From an uncultured Enterovibrio sp. (lineage in GTDB: Bacteria; Pseudomonadota; Gammaproteobacteria; Enterobacterales; Vibrionaceae), in NCBI GenBank assembly GCA_947040595.1, contig CAMRBZ010000004.1:1-46976 (forward strand): a stretch of DNA of 46,976 nucleotides, in the 5' to 3' direction. The notes beneath the pieces are model-generated. The model was not told where the DNA came from. It ran no database searches and was given only the letters and a program-made list of their open reading frames with translations. Each line of letters opens with the position of its first letter. Positions within the stretch are counted from its first letter, which is position 1. Below, one piece after another: positions 26,843-36,230 of this stretch. Both the position numbers and the translations under genes were made by a program.

Positions 26843-27447
26843 TGATGCAAACAAGTCAATTGCTTGAACAACTGATGCATTCATTACGTTGTTTACCCGG
26901 TGTGGGTCCAAAATCTGCGCAGCGTATGGCCTTTTATCTTTTGCAACGCAATCGCCAAGGTGGAATTGAATTATCACGCGCCTTGATGGAGGCCATGACG
27001 AAAATAGGGCATTGTGAAAATTGCCGTACCTTCACGGAAGAGAAAGTCTGCGCGATTTGTGCGAATCCTCGACGACAAGAAAAAGGACAAATTTGTGTTG
27101 TTGAAAGCCCTTCTGATATCGTTGCCATTGAGGCAACAGGACAATATTCAGGACGTTATTTTGTTTTAATGGGGCATTTATCTCCTCTTGATGGCATGGG
27201 TCCAGCGGAGATTGGCTTGGATGTTTTGGAACGGCATTTGGCTTTTGAGTCTGTTTTTGAAGTGATTTTGGCAACCAATCCGACAGTGGAAGGGGAGGCG
27301 ACCGCGCACTATATTGCACAGCTTTGTGCACAGAACAATGTGATTGCGACTCGAATTGCACAGGGTGTGCCGATGGGGGGAGAGCTTGAAATGGTGGATG
27401 GGACAACCTTGTCGCATTCTATCGTTGGAAGACTTCGCCTTGTTTGA
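26842..27447 (+). CDS. recR: Recombination mediator RecR
   Basis: 201 aa. With RecO and RecF it loads RecA at gaps. The helix-hairpin-helix [14 protein letters not shown] is near 18-31; the zinc finger cysteines are C58, C61, C70 and C73; the Toprim domain begins [14 protein letters not shown] near 84-97 and includes the LSPLDGMGP segment. The C-terminal [12 protein letters not shown] is the Walker-B-like end. ATG 26842 overlaps the ybaB stop, indicating coupling. Followed 30 bp later by a terminator. Confidence 0.96.
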   Translation: MMQTSQLLEQLMHSLRCLPGVGPKSAQRMAFYLLQRNRQGGIELSRALMEAMTKIGHCENCRTFTEEKVCAICANPRRQEKGQICVVESPSDIVAIEATGQYSGRYFVLMGHLSPLDGMGPAEIGLDVLERHLAFESVFEVILATNPTVEGEATAHYIAQLCAQNNVIATRIAQGVPMGGELEMVDGTTLSHSIVGRLRLV

Positions 27448-27472
27448 AAAAATGCAATGAATAAAGCTGAAC

Positions 27473-27502
27473 GAAAAAAGGCCGCGATTGCGGCCTTTTT
27501 TC
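27473..27502. terminator. Bidirectional terminator after recR
   Basis: AAAAAAGGCCGC-GATT-GCGGCCTTTTTT, a perfect stem with A-run and T-run, placed between recR (plus) and the small secreted protein gene (minus). Confidence 0.9.
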
Positions 27503-27513
27503 GTTTTGAATGT

Positions 27514-27813
27514 TTATTGGCGTGGAATAAACGCATGGGTACTTACTTTTTGATTGTCTGCAGTGGTTGCGACAAATTCAGCGCTGCTTGCTGACTCACT
27601 GTGAACGCGTACGAAAACGCGTCCACTTTCTGGGGTTGTGTATTCATCGTTGACTTTAACCCCCGCGAGAGGATGCCCCTCTTTTGTGACTTTAACCCAA
27701 GCCCCACCGTCCATAGGTTCAACATCGATCTCTAAATTTGAGGTCGGCATGGCAGTGGCGAGAGAGGCGCTTAGAAATAAGCTTGTACCGAGTGCGAGAA
27801 GCGTTTTATTCAT
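27514..27813 (-). CDS. Small secreted protein, family not recognised
   Basis: 99 aa. A signal peptide (KTLLALGTSLFLSASLATA) is followed by a mature domain of about 75 residues with alternating beta-type segments: LEIDVEPMDGGAWVKVTKEG, then PLAGVKVNDEYTTPESGRVFV. The pattern of added sequence with G-V-K-V and T-P-E-S-G resembles a small Ig-like or transthyretin-like periplasmic fold, but this is only a guess. AAGGAGACAAGGA lies directly before the ATG at 27813. It interrupts the recR-htpG order seen in E. coli and is on the opposite strand. Confidence 0.75.
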   Translation of the reverse strand: MNKTLLALGTSLFLSASLATAMPTSNLEIDVEPMDGGAWVKVTKEGHPLAGVKVNDEYTTPESGRVFVRVHSESASSAEFVATTADNQKVSTHAFIPRQ

Positions 27814-28176
27814 TCCTTGTCTCCTTAAATTGGATGTTATCGCTTGATTAGAAGATAGGCAGCATCTTCATTCATGACAAGAGACGAAATGCCTTTATCT
27901 CTTCAAAATTAATGCAATATTTTTTTCCTATTCCGGTCCGAAAAATGCGGATTGTATTTATATGAACTGAGATTTTTGTCGTATTTTTGAGTTTTTAGAT
28001 TTTTTTTTATTTTTGCCCTTTTCATTTCCATATTCTTGAATCAAATATTTTCCTCTTATTCGAACGAAGCACTTGAAAAAAGAGAAATCAACCCTATATA
28101 TAAAATCATCTCACACCCATAAAATGATTTTGTTGACTTTACGGAATACAAACTTAGATAACGAGGCCGATTTAAA
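27814..28176. other. Divergent promoter region of secreted-protein gene and htpG
   Basis: 363 bp, AT-rich, without a gene. Holds the heat-shock promoter of htpG near its right end (28072-28099). No further element recognised. Confidence 0.6.
28072..28099 (+). promoter_or_regulatory. Sigma-32-type promoter of htpG
   Basis: CTTGAAA at 28072-28078, 13-nt spacer, then CCCTATAT at 28092-28099. This fits the heat-shock consensus (CTTGAAA, 11-16 nt, CCCCATNT) and lies about 80 bp upstream of the htpG start, as expected for an Hsp90 gene. Confidence 0.75.
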
Positions 28177-30069
28177 ATGGAAAAAACGCTTGAAAAACAT
28201 AGCTTTGGATCAGACACATCAAAGCTTCTTCATTTAATGATCCACTCTCTTTATTCAAATAAAGAAATTTTCTTACGCGAATTGATCTCCAATGCCTCTG
28301 ATGCGGCAGATAAACTCCGTTTTAAAGCGCTTTCTAATGGGGCCTTGTATGAAAATGAAGGTGATTTGCGTGTCCGTCTGAGTGTCGATAAAGAAGCGGG
28401 TACCTTGACCGTCGATGACAACGGTATTGGAATGTCATGGCAAAATGTGATTGACAATTTGGGTACCATTGCGCGCTCTGGAACGGCTGAGTTTTTCAAG
28501 CAAATGTCTGACGAGCAAACGAAAGAGAGCCAATTGATTGGTCAATTTGGTGTGGGTTTTTATTCCGCATTTATCGTGGCTCACAAGGTCACTGTTTTAA
28601 CTCGTGCTGCGGGTGAGCCGGCCTCTGACGGGGTGCGTTGGGAGTCTGAAGGTGAAGGTGAATACACGATAGAAGCGGTTTCAAAAGACAGCCGTGGTAC
28701 CTCCATCATTCTGCATTTGCGTGAAGAAGATAAAGATTATCTTGAAGATTGGCGTTTACGCGAAGTGATTGGAAAATATTCTGATCATATCGGGATCCCG
28801 GTTGAAATGTGGAAAAAAGAAACCAATGAAGAAGGGGAAGAATTAGAAGGCGGACAATGGGAACAAATCAACAAAGCCCAAGCCCTCTGGACGCGATCTA
28901 AATCAGAGATTTCAGACGAAGAATACAAAGAATTTTATACGCACCTTTCTCATGATTACGCAGAGCCGCTTTTGTGGAGTCACAATCGTGTTGAAGGAAA
29001 AAATGATTATACAAACCTGTTGTATATTCCAACGAAAGCCCCTTGGGATATGTTTAATCGTGAGCATAAACACGGTTTGAAATTGTATGTACAACGTGTT
29101 TTCATCATGGATGACGCGGTTCAATTTATGCCGTCTTATTTGCGTTTTGTGAAAGGTTTGATTGATTCCAATGATTTGCCGCTGAATGTGTCTCGTGAGA
29201 TTTTACAAGACAACAAAGTGACCCAAACCTTGCGCAATGCCGCGACCAAACGCGTACTCACCATGCTTGAGCGTTTAGCCAACAATGATGCCGAAAAATA
29301 TCAAAATTTTTGGAATGAATTTGGCTTGGTTCTAAAAGAAGGACCTGCAGAAGATTTTGCAAACCGTGAAAAAATTGCCGCTTTGATGCGTTTTGCTTCA
29401 ACGCACACAGACAGCAGCACTCAATCGATCTCTTTGACTGAATATGTTTCTCGCATGAAAGAAACCCAAGATAAGATTTATTATCTGACGGGAGACACCT
29501 ATCAAACGACCAAAAACAGCCCTCACCTTGAGCAATTTAAAGCGAAAGGCATTGAAGTCATTTTAATGTATGACCGCATTGATGAGTGGTTGATGAATTA
29601 TTTATCTGATTTTGATGGTAAAAGTTTCCAATCCATTACAAAATCAGATCTTGACCTCAGTCAGTTTGAAGATGATGAAGAAAAAGAACAACGCGAAGAA
29701 ACAAAAAAAGAATTTGAGTCTGTTGTTGAGCGCACTAAAACCTATTTAAAAGATCGTGTGAAAGATGTACGCACCACCTTTAAATTATCCGATACCCCCG
29801 CTCTTTTAGTGACCGATCAATATGATATGGGCACTCAAATGGCGAAATTATTGGCCTCCTCAGGCCAAAAAGCTCCTGAGGTGAAGTATCTTCTTGAGTT
29901 AAATCCTGAGCATCATTTAGTCAAACAAATGGCCAATGAAACAGATGAAGAGATTTTTGCACATTGGGTTGAAATGCTTTTTGGTCAGGCGATGCTGGCG
30001 GAGCGCGGTTCAATGGATGATTCTTCTTCTTTCTTAAATGCCATGAACAGCCTATTAACAAAGGCTTAA
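28177..30069 (+). CDS. htpG: Molecular chaperone HtpG (Hsp90)
   Basis: 630 aa, the usual bacterial Hsp90 length. Cytosolic ATP-dependent chaperone. GHKL ATPase features: [16 protein letters not shown] near 29-44, DNGIGM near 81-86, and [14 protein letters not shown] near 122-135. The middle domain and the C-terminal dimer region ([18 protein letters not shown]) are complete. A sigma-32-type promoter lies upstream. The stop is 13 bp before an ERIC-like repeat. Gene order htpG-adk-hemH is the enteric one. Confidence 0.97.
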   Translation: MEKTLEKHSFGSDTSKLLHLMIHSLYSNKEIFLRELISNASDAADKLRFKALSNGALYENEGDLRVRLSVDKEAGTLTVDDNGIGMSWQNVIDNLGTIARSGTAEFFKQMSDEQTKESQLIGQFGVGFYSAFIVAHKVTVLTRAAGEPASDGVRWESEGEGEYTIEAVSKDSRGTSIILHLREEDKDYLEDWRLREVIGKYSDHIGIPVEMWKKETNEEGEELEGGQWEQINKAQALWTRSKSEISDEEYKEFYTHLSHDYAEPLLWSHNRVEGKNDYTNLLYIPTKAPWDMFNREHKHGLKLYVQRVFIMDDAVQFMPSYLRFVKGLIDSNDLPLNVSREILQDNKVTQTLRNAATKRVLTMLERLANNDAEKYQNFWNEFGLVLKEGPAEDFANREKIAALMRFASTHTDSSTQSISLTEYVSRMKETQDKIYYLTGDTYQTTKNSPHLEQFKAKGIEVILMYDRIDEWLMNYLSDFDGKSFQSITKSDLDLSQFEDDEEKEQREETKKEFESVVERTKTYLKDRVKDVRTTFKLSDTPALLVTDQYDMGTQMAKLLASSGQKAPEVKYLLELNPEHHLVKQMANETDEEIFAHWVEMLFGQAMLAERGSMDDSSSFLNAMNSLLTKA

Positions 30070-30082
30070 GATCTTCTTTTTG

Positions 30083-30208
30083 TATACCCGTCGCCTTGAA
30101 GCGGCGTGGGTGTTGGCCATGCTCGTTCAGCCCAAGCACAGAGTCGAACTTTGTTCAGGGGCTTCACTTGCTTGCCGCATACACGCATCTTCAATGACCT
30201 TGGGTATA
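30083..30208 (+). repeat. ERIC-like palindromic repeat
   Basis: 126-bp copy, TATACCCGTCGCCTTGAAGC to CCTTGGGTATA, located between htpG and adk. Inner blocks GCGTGGGTGTTGGCC, CAGGGGCTTCACT and CTTGCCGCA are well kept. Confidence 0.92.
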
Positions 30209-30303
30209 TTATAAAAAAATAAATCCAAGCCCAGTTCATTGCTGGGCTTGATAGGTTTTACATAACCGTGTATGTTGCATTTTTTTAAAAATCGCGAACA
30301 TAA

Positions 30304-30963
<660 letters not shown>

Positions 30964-30983
30964 ATCCTGTTTTTAGTCATTAA

Positions 30984-31013
30984 AAAAGGGTGCACAGGCT
31001 GCCCTTTTTTGAT
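30984..31013 (+). terminator. Terminator after adk
   Basis: AAAAAGGG..CCCTTTTT hairpin (loop TGCACAGGCTG) with T-run, about 20 bp after the adk stop. Confidence 0.7.
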
Positions 31014-31040
31014 TTATGTTCTAGGCGTCGAAGATCCCAG

Positions 31041-31165
31041 AGATGCCCTCATCTTTGAAACTGCGTGGGTGTTGACTTCGTTGTCGAAACCCAATCGTTC
31101 GTTAAACTATGCTGAAGGGGTTGTTCATCGGGCGCCTACAAGCACCTTCAAATCTCCAGGGTATA
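31041..31165 (+). repeat. ERIC-like repeat, partly decayed
   Basis: About 125 bp. The left end is altered (AGATGCCCTCATCTTTGAAA) but GCGTGGGTGTTG, CCCAATCG, CTATGCT and the right end CAGGGTATA are recognisable. Lies between the adk terminator and hemH, ending 34 bp before the hemH start. Confidence 0.8.
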
Positions 31166-31199
31166 TGCTGTTAATTACAAATATTAAAAGCTGGCTTAA

Positions 31200-32171
31200 A
31201 TGAAAAAATCAGAAAAAAAAGTGGGCGTGTTGTTGGTGAATTTGGGTACACCCAAAGCCACAACCGCAAAGGCCGTTAAATTGTTTTTAAGTGAATTCTT
31301 AAAAGACAAGCGCGTGGTTGACACGCACCCTTTCCTTTGGTATCCGCTGTTGCATGGGGTGATCCTTCCTTTTCGTGCCTCTAAAATTGCCCGTCTTTAC
31401 AAAAACATTTGGATGGTTCAAGGCTCGCCTTTGTTGGTGTACTCTATTCGCCAAAAACTAGAATTAGAGCGCGCTACAGGTTTGCCCGTTGAAATAGGGA
31501 TGACGTATGGTCAGCCAAGCATGTCGGGTGCGGTGAAATCTTTATTAGCGCAAGGTGTGAATAAAATAGTGGTGCTTCCTTTGTACCCTCAATATTCTCA
31601 AACGACGACCGCCGCGGCTTTTGATAAATTTGCATTGACATTAAAAGAACACCCCGTAATACCAGAGTTTCATTTTGTTCATCATTATTATGATAATGAA
31701 GATTACATCGAAGCCTTGGCGATATCCATCGAAGCCCATTGGAAGAAAAAAGGCAAACCGGACATGTTGCTTTGTTCTTATCATGGGATCCCTGTGCGTT
31801 ATTCCAATAATGGCGATCTTTATTTAAGCCACTGTACAGAAACAACCGAAAAACTGCGTCAACGCTTAAGCAAAGATGTGCCTTTGAAAATGACCTTTCA
31901 ATCACGCTTTGGTAGGGAAGCGTGGCTTGAACCTTATACGGACAAAACCTGTATCTCTTTGGCCAAAGAGGGCACAAAACGTCTTGATGTCATCACGCCG
32001 GGTTTCTCTGTCGATTGCCTTGAAACGGTAGAAGAAATTTCTGTTCTTTGTCGCTCGCTCTTTCTTAAGGCGGGTGGAGAGATTTTTGAATACATTCCTT
32101 GTTTAAATGATGCCCCTCATCACATCGATATGATGAATAATCTTGTTAAGAAATATCTGAAAAATGTTTAA
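31200..32171 (+). CDS. hemH: Ferrochelatase HemH
   Basis: 323 aa. Inserts ferrous iron into protoporphyrin IX at the inner-membrane face, last step of haem synthesis. The VGVLLVNLGTP start, RVVDTHPFLW, LPLYPQYSQTTTAA near 126-139, catalytic H195 in SYHGIP, SRFGREAWLEPYTDKT and the PGFSVDCLETVEEI segment are all present. Position after adk agrees with E. coli. The ribosome site is weak. An ERIC-like repeat lies just upstream. Confidence 0.96.
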   Translation: MKKSEKKVGVLLVNLGTPKATTAKAVKLFLSEFLKDKRVVDTHPFLWYPLLHGVILPFRASKIARLYKNIWMVQGSPLLVYSIRQKLELERATGLPVEIGMTYGQPSMSGAVKSLLAQGVNKIVVLPLYPQYSQTTTAAAFDKFALTLKEHPVIPEFHFVHHYYDNEDYIEALAISIEAHWKKKGKPDMLLCSYHGIPVRYSNNGDLYLSHCTETTEKLRQRLSKDVPLKMTFQSRFGREAWLEPYTDKTCISLAKEGTKRLDVITPGFSVDCLETVEEISVLCRSLFLKAGGEIFEYIPCLNDAPHHIDMMNNLVKKYLKNV

Positions 32172-32292
32172 TACCATTTCTTTTTCGATGAAAAGGCATT
32201 TTTCATTTTTTGGAATGTTTTATTTGGGATATTGATCTTGTTATTTCTGTGATAAAATTCTGTTTTTCGTATTGCCTCAAAGTAATCAAAAA

Positions 32293-33597
32293 ATGAAATT
32301 TCCAGGCCAACGCAAATCCAAACATTATTTTCCCGTGCAAGCTCGTGAGCCACTTCTTGTTCAGTCCACAAAGAAACCAAAATTAAAGCATCCTTACGTG
32401 ATCGGTATTGATCAAACATTGGTTGATATAGAAGCGAATGTCAGCGAAGCATTTGTGGAAAAATACGGACTGAGCAAAGGACATTCTTTGGTCATTGACG
32501 ACAAATGCGCAGAAGCTTTGTACGAAGAACTTCAAGAAAATAAAATGATCAAGCATGAATTTGCCGGGGGAACCATCGGGAATACTTTGCACAATTATTC
32601 TACTTTGGCAGACGACCGTTCTATTTTATTGGGTGTGATGAGCCGTGCTATCCGTATTGGAAGTTATGCGTATCGGTATTTATGTAACACCTCGAGTCGG
32701 ATGGATTTAAATTATCTTCAATCGGTTTCAGGTCCTATTGGGCGTTGTTATACCCTCATCAGTGACGACGGTGAACGCACCTTTGCGATAAGCGAAGGAC
32801 AAATGAACCAGCTTCAACCCAGTTCTGTTCCTGAGCATATTTTTGAAAATGCGTCTGCTTTGGTATTAACGGCCTATCTTGTTCGTTGTAACGAAGGTGA
32901 TCCTATGCCTGAATCGACGATGAGGGCGATCGAATATGCCAAAAAATACAATGTTCCCATTGTGATGACGCTTGGCACAAAATCGGTGATCCTTCAAAAT
33001 CCGCAATGGTGGCGTGACTTTTTAAAAGAGCATGTGACGCTTTTGGCCATGAATGAAGACGAAGCTGAAGCGCTCACGGGGGAATCTGATCCGCTTCTTG
33101 CGGCGGATAAATCCCTCGAATGGGTTGATCTTGTTTTGTGTACGGCAGGACCGATTGGATTATATATGGCGGGGTTTACTGAAAACAATGCCAAACGTAA
33201 AACGACCTTGCCCCTTTTGTCCGGTACCATTGCTGACTTTAATCAGTATGAATTCAGTCGACCCATGAAAAAAGACGCTTGTGAAGATCCCGTAAAAGTG
33301 TATTCACACATTGCACCTTATATGGGGGGGCCTGAGCGTATAAAGAACACGAATGGTGCGGGGGATGGCGCTTTATCTGCCGTTTTACATGATATGTCGG
33401 CCAACCGCTATCATAAAGAAAATGTCCCTAATTCAACGAAACACACCTATGCATTTTTGACCTACAGTTCCTTTTCTCAAGTTTGTAAATATGCAAATCG
33501 AGTCAGTTATGAAGTGCTCGCTCAGCATTCACCTCGTTTATCGCGCGGTTTACCTGAAAAAGAAGAAAGCTTGAAAGAAGCGTACTGGGAACGTTAA
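32293..33597 (+). CDS. gsk: Inosine/guanosine kinase Gsk
   Basis: 434 aa from ATG 32293, where the protein begins KFPGQRKSKHYFPVQAREPL as in E. coli; TTG 32272 would add seven residues. A PfkB-family kinase that phosphorylates guanosine and inosine in purine salvage. GIDQTLVDIEA near the N-terminus, FAGGTIGNTLHNYS and the catalytic GAGDG (G355-G359, with D358) in NTNGAGDGALSA are visible. In E. coli, gsk lies close to hemH. Followed by a strong terminator shared with gltA. Confidence 0.95.
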   Translation: MKFPGQRKSKHYFPVQAREPLLVQSTKKPKLKHPYVIGIDQTLVDIEANVSEAFVEKYGLSKGHSLVIDDKCAEALYEELQENKMIKHEFAGGTIGNTLHNYSTLADDRSILLGVMSRAIRIGSYAYRYLCNTSSRMDLNYLQSVSGPIGRCYTLISDDGERTFAISEGQMNQLQPSSVPEHIFENASALVLTAYLVRCNEGDPMPESTMRAIEYAKKYNVPIVMTLGTKSVILQNPQWWRDFLKEHVTLLAMNEDEAEALTGESDPLLAADKSLEWVDLVLCTAGPIGLYMAGFTENNAKRKTTLPLLSGTIADFNQYEFSRPMKKDACEDPVKVYSHIAPYMGGPERIKNTNGAGDGALSAVLHDMSANRYHKENVPNSTKHTYAFLTYSSFSQVCKYANRVSYEVLAQHSPRLSRGLPEKEESLKEAYWER

Positions 33598-33737
33598 TTT
33601 TAATCGAATGGTTTTGTTGTTGGCTTTTTACTTTAAGCAAGAGCGATTGATTTCCTGCGATTGTGTGATTGTTGGAGACGAAAAGCTGCACAGGATTGCC
33701 CGTTTGATTACCTAAATAAAAAAATTGATTACTTGAA

Positions 33738-33778
33738 ATAAAAAAATCCGAGTCGGTCTGCTTCTCGGATTTTTTTAT
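33738..33778. terminator. Bidirectional terminator between gsk and gltA
   Basis: AAAAAATCCGAG-TCGGTCTGCTT-CTCGGATTTTTTT, an A-run, G/C stem and T-run serving both convergent genes. Just before it, two imperfect copies of TGATTACxTxAATAAAAAAA lie in tandem (about 33708-33748). Confidence 0.88.
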
Positions 33779-33805
33779 TTTTAACGGTTCTAAGCGAAAT
33801 GCGCT

Positions 33806-35095
33806 TTAAGTTCGTTTTTTCATGGGGGTGAATTCACGTTTTGTATAGCCCGTATAAAGCTGGCGAGGACGACCTATACGATTTTGTGGATCACTGTGCA
33901 TTTCATTCCAATGGGCTATCCAGCCAATGGTTCTCGACATTGCAAAAATGACGGTGAACATTGAAAGGGGAATACCGATAGCTTTTAAGGTGATCCCTGA
34001 ATAGAAATCCACGTTAGGGTAGAGTTTTTTCTCGATAAAGTAGGGATCAGACAGGGCGATTCTTTCTAGTTCCATCGCAATATCAAGAAGTGGATCTTCA
34101 AGTTTGAGTTCGTCTAGCACCTCATGGCAAGCTTTGCGCATGACGGTGGCTCTTGGATCATAGTTTTTATAAACGCGATGCCCAAAGCCCATAAGACGGA
34201 ATGGATCATTTTTGTCTTTGGCTCTTTCTATAAATTCAGGAATATTTTCAACACTTCCAATCTCTTCAAGCATTTTTAGACAAGCTTCATTCGCACCGCC
34301 GTGAGCAGGACCCCATAAAGAGGCAATCCCTGCAGCAATACATGCAAAAGGATTTGCACCGGAGGAGCCGGCTAAACGCACAGTGGAAGTGGATGCATTT
34401 TGTTCATGATCTGCGTGTAAAGTGAAGATTTTGTCCATGGTACGGGCGACAATGGGATTGACTTCATATTCTTCACATGGGGTTGCGAACATCATGTGTA
34501 GAAAATTTTCAGCGTAAGCTAGATCATTTCGTGGGTATATAAAAGGCTGACCTATCGAATATTTGTAACACATTGCGGCCAATGTCGGCATTTTCGATAG
34601 CAGGCGAAATGCGGTAATTTCGCGGTGATAATCGTTATTAATGTCGAGAGAATCGTGATAAAAGGCGGCAAGCGCGCCAACAACACCGACAATGACGGCC
34701 ATTGGATGCGCATCTCGGCGGAAGCCATGGAAAAAGCTGGAAATTTGCTCGTGAACCATGGTGTGTCGAGTGACGATGCGACGAAATTCTTTGTATTGTT
34801 TTTTTGTGGGGACTTCACCATAAAGCAAGATATAACATACTTCCAAATAATCTGCATTATTGGCCAGCTCATCAATGGGATAACCACGATGCAATAGGAT
34901 CCCTGCATCACCATCAATGTAGGTGATTTGTGATTCACAGGATGCTGTAGCAACAAAGCCTGGGTCAAAAGTGAAATAACCGCTCGCACCTAAAGATCGC
35001 ACATCAATGACCTCCGGACCGATTGTTCCTTTGCTCATCGGAAGTTCAATGGCTTCTTGTCCTTCAATCTGTAAGGTGGCTTTTTTAGGGGCCAT
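33806..35095 (-). CDS. gltA: Citrate synthase GltA (type II)
   Basis: 429 aa, the hexameric type II length. Condenses oxaloacetate and acetyl-CoA. The catalytic triad is visible: H265 (GPAHGGANE), H306 ([13 protein letters not shown]) and D363 (NVDFYSG). The N-terminal [13 protein letters not shown] and [12 protein letters not shown] match gammaproteobacterial GltA, often NADH-inhibited. Start ATG 35095 follows GAGGA. Divergent from sdhCDAB with about 410 bp between. A promoter with TTGACA/TCTAAT and an overlapping palindrome lies upstream. Confidence 0.97.
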   Translation of the reverse strand: MAPKKATLQIEGQEAIELPMSKGTIGPEVIDVRSLGASGYFTFDPGFVATASCESQITYIDGDAGILLHRGYPIDELANNADYLEVCYILLYGEVPTKKQYKEFRRIVTRHTMVHEQISSFFHGFRRDAHPMAVIVGVVGALAAFYHDSLDINNDYHREITAFRLLSKMPTLAAMCYKYSIGQPFIYPRNDLAYAENFLHMMFATPCEEYEVNPIVARTMDKIFTLHADHEQNASTSTVRLAGSSGANPFACIAAGIASLWGPAHGGANEACLKMLEEIGSVENIPEFIERAKDKNDPFRLMGFGHRVYKNYDPRATVMRKACHEVLDELKLEDPLLDIAMELERIALSDPYFIEKKLYPNVDFYSGITLKAIGIPLSMFTVIFAMSRTIGWIAHWNEMHSDPQNRIGRPRQLYTGYTKREFTPMKKRT

Positions 35096-35159
35096 AATTT
35101 TTTTCCTCGTGGGTTAAACCGATTGAATATGTTGTTATTTTTATATTCTTGCTCGCTAA

Positions 35160-35187
35160 ATTAGATATTAATTGTCAAAAATGTCAA
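35160..35187 (-). promoter_or_regulatory. Predicted gltA promoter
   Basis: On the minus strand, TTGACA (35187-35182), a 16-nt spacer, then TCTAAT (35165-35160), about 65 bp upstream of the gltA start. Near-consensus sigma-70 elements. Confidence 0.55.
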
Positions 35188-35200
35188 TGTGCCACATTGA
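35184..35200. promoter_or_regulatory. Palindromic operator candidate at gltA promoter
   Basis: TCAATGTG-C-CACATTGA is a perfect 8-bp inverted repeat around one base. It overlaps the predicted -35 of gltA, so binding there would be expected to block transcription. Regulator unknown. Confidence 0.5.
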
Positions 35201-35508
35201 GTTTTGGTTTATTTAATTATTCATTAAATTCATATGGAATAAGTTAATGTTCTGTTTCGCGATTTGTGTCAATTTTATTGATTTGTGTTTAAATCTTGCG
35301 ATGCATATACTCAGCGTGTTTAATCTGTGTCATTCTGTGTAATCTGCTCATGTGTTTATTTATTGAGATTACTCTCGGCATAGATGGGCTGCAAGTTTAT
35401 ATATACAAATTTAAAAATATCAGTGTTTCGGTCTCTTGTTTCGTGATGTGTGATTCGAAGAGGTATAAAAACTATTATTGTTCCAAATAGAGCAGAGTGG
35501 ACCAACGC

Positions 35509-35889
35509 ATGGATTTAAAAAAGAAAAGACCCGTAAATCTCGATCTTCAAACCTTTCATTTTCCTATTCCGGCGCTAGCTTCAATTGCACATCGAATTTC
35601 TGGTGTCGCCACTTTTTTTTCAATAACGATTTTGCTCTGGCTACTGAGCCTTTCTCTTGAGTCTGAGGATGGTTTTTTGGTGGCCGTGGACATTATGAAT
35701 CGTTTCTTTGGAAAATTTGTTTTATGGGGAATTCTGACCTTTCTTGCTTATCACATTGTCGGAGGGATCCGCCATATGGTCATGGATTTAGGTTATTTTG
35801 AAGATTTAGAGGCAGGAATAGCCAGCGCAAAAGTGGTCGGTATTATGACCGTCTTATTGTCAGTGTTTGCGGGGGTATTAGTATGGTGA
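35509..35889 (+). CDS. sdhC: Succinate dehydrogenase cytochrome b556 subunit SdhC
   Basis: 126 aa with three hydrophobic segments. Membrane anchor of complex II, binding haem b and quinone with SdhD. RPVNLDLQTFHFPIPALASIAHRISG is the family start (written here in parts: RPVNLDLQTF, then ASIAHRISG) and H82 in AYHIVGGIRHM is the haem ligand. ATG 35509 is preferred, with GAGTGG eight bases upstream; GTG 35497 is the alternative. The last codons overlap sdhD by seven bases. First gene of the sdhCDAB cluster. Confidence 0.94.
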   Translation: MDLKKKRPVNLDLQTFHFPIPALASIAHRISGVATFFSITILLWLLSLSLESEDGFLVAVDIMNRFFGKFVLWGILTFLAYHIVGGIRHMVMDLGYFEDLEAGIASAKVVGIMTVLLSVFAGVLVW

Positions 35890-36230
35890 TGCATGTTTCT
35901 TCTTTTGGTCGAAATGGGGTTCATGATTTCATTTTGATACGCGCGACAGCCGTTGTTATGGCTCTTTTTTGTGTTTATATGGTTGGTTTTTTTGCGATAA
36001 CACCTGAAATAACTTATGCCATTTGGGTGGAATTTTGGGGCCGTGTCTGGAACAAAGTATTTGCTTTATTGACCTTGGGCTGTGTGCTTGTTCATGCCTG
36101 GATTGGTCTTTGGCAAGTTCTCACTGATTATATCAAGTCTACTTTTTTTCGTGGAGTGCTTCAATTCAGTGTTGTGATCTTGCTTATCGTGTATTTATTG
36201 ACCGGTTTTTCTGTATTGTGGGGTGTGTAA
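35883..36230 (+). CDS. sdhD: Succinate dehydrogenase membrane anchor SdhD
   Basis: 115 aa, three hydrophobic segments. Partner of SdhC in complex II. The start VMHVSSFGRNGVHDFILIRATAV-like region is typical (SSFGRNGVHDFILIRA), and HAWIGLWQVLTDYIK near 72-86 holds the haem- and quinone-site residues, including the tyrosine of the DYIK motif. ATG 35883 overlaps the sdhC end. The stop is directly followed by the sdhA GTG. Confidence 0.93.
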   Translation: MVMHVSSFGRNGVHDFILIRATAVVMALFCVYMVGFFAITPEITYAIWVEFWGRVWNKVFALLTLGCVLVHAWIGLWQVLTDYIKSTFFRGVLQFSVVILLIVYLLTGFSVLWGV

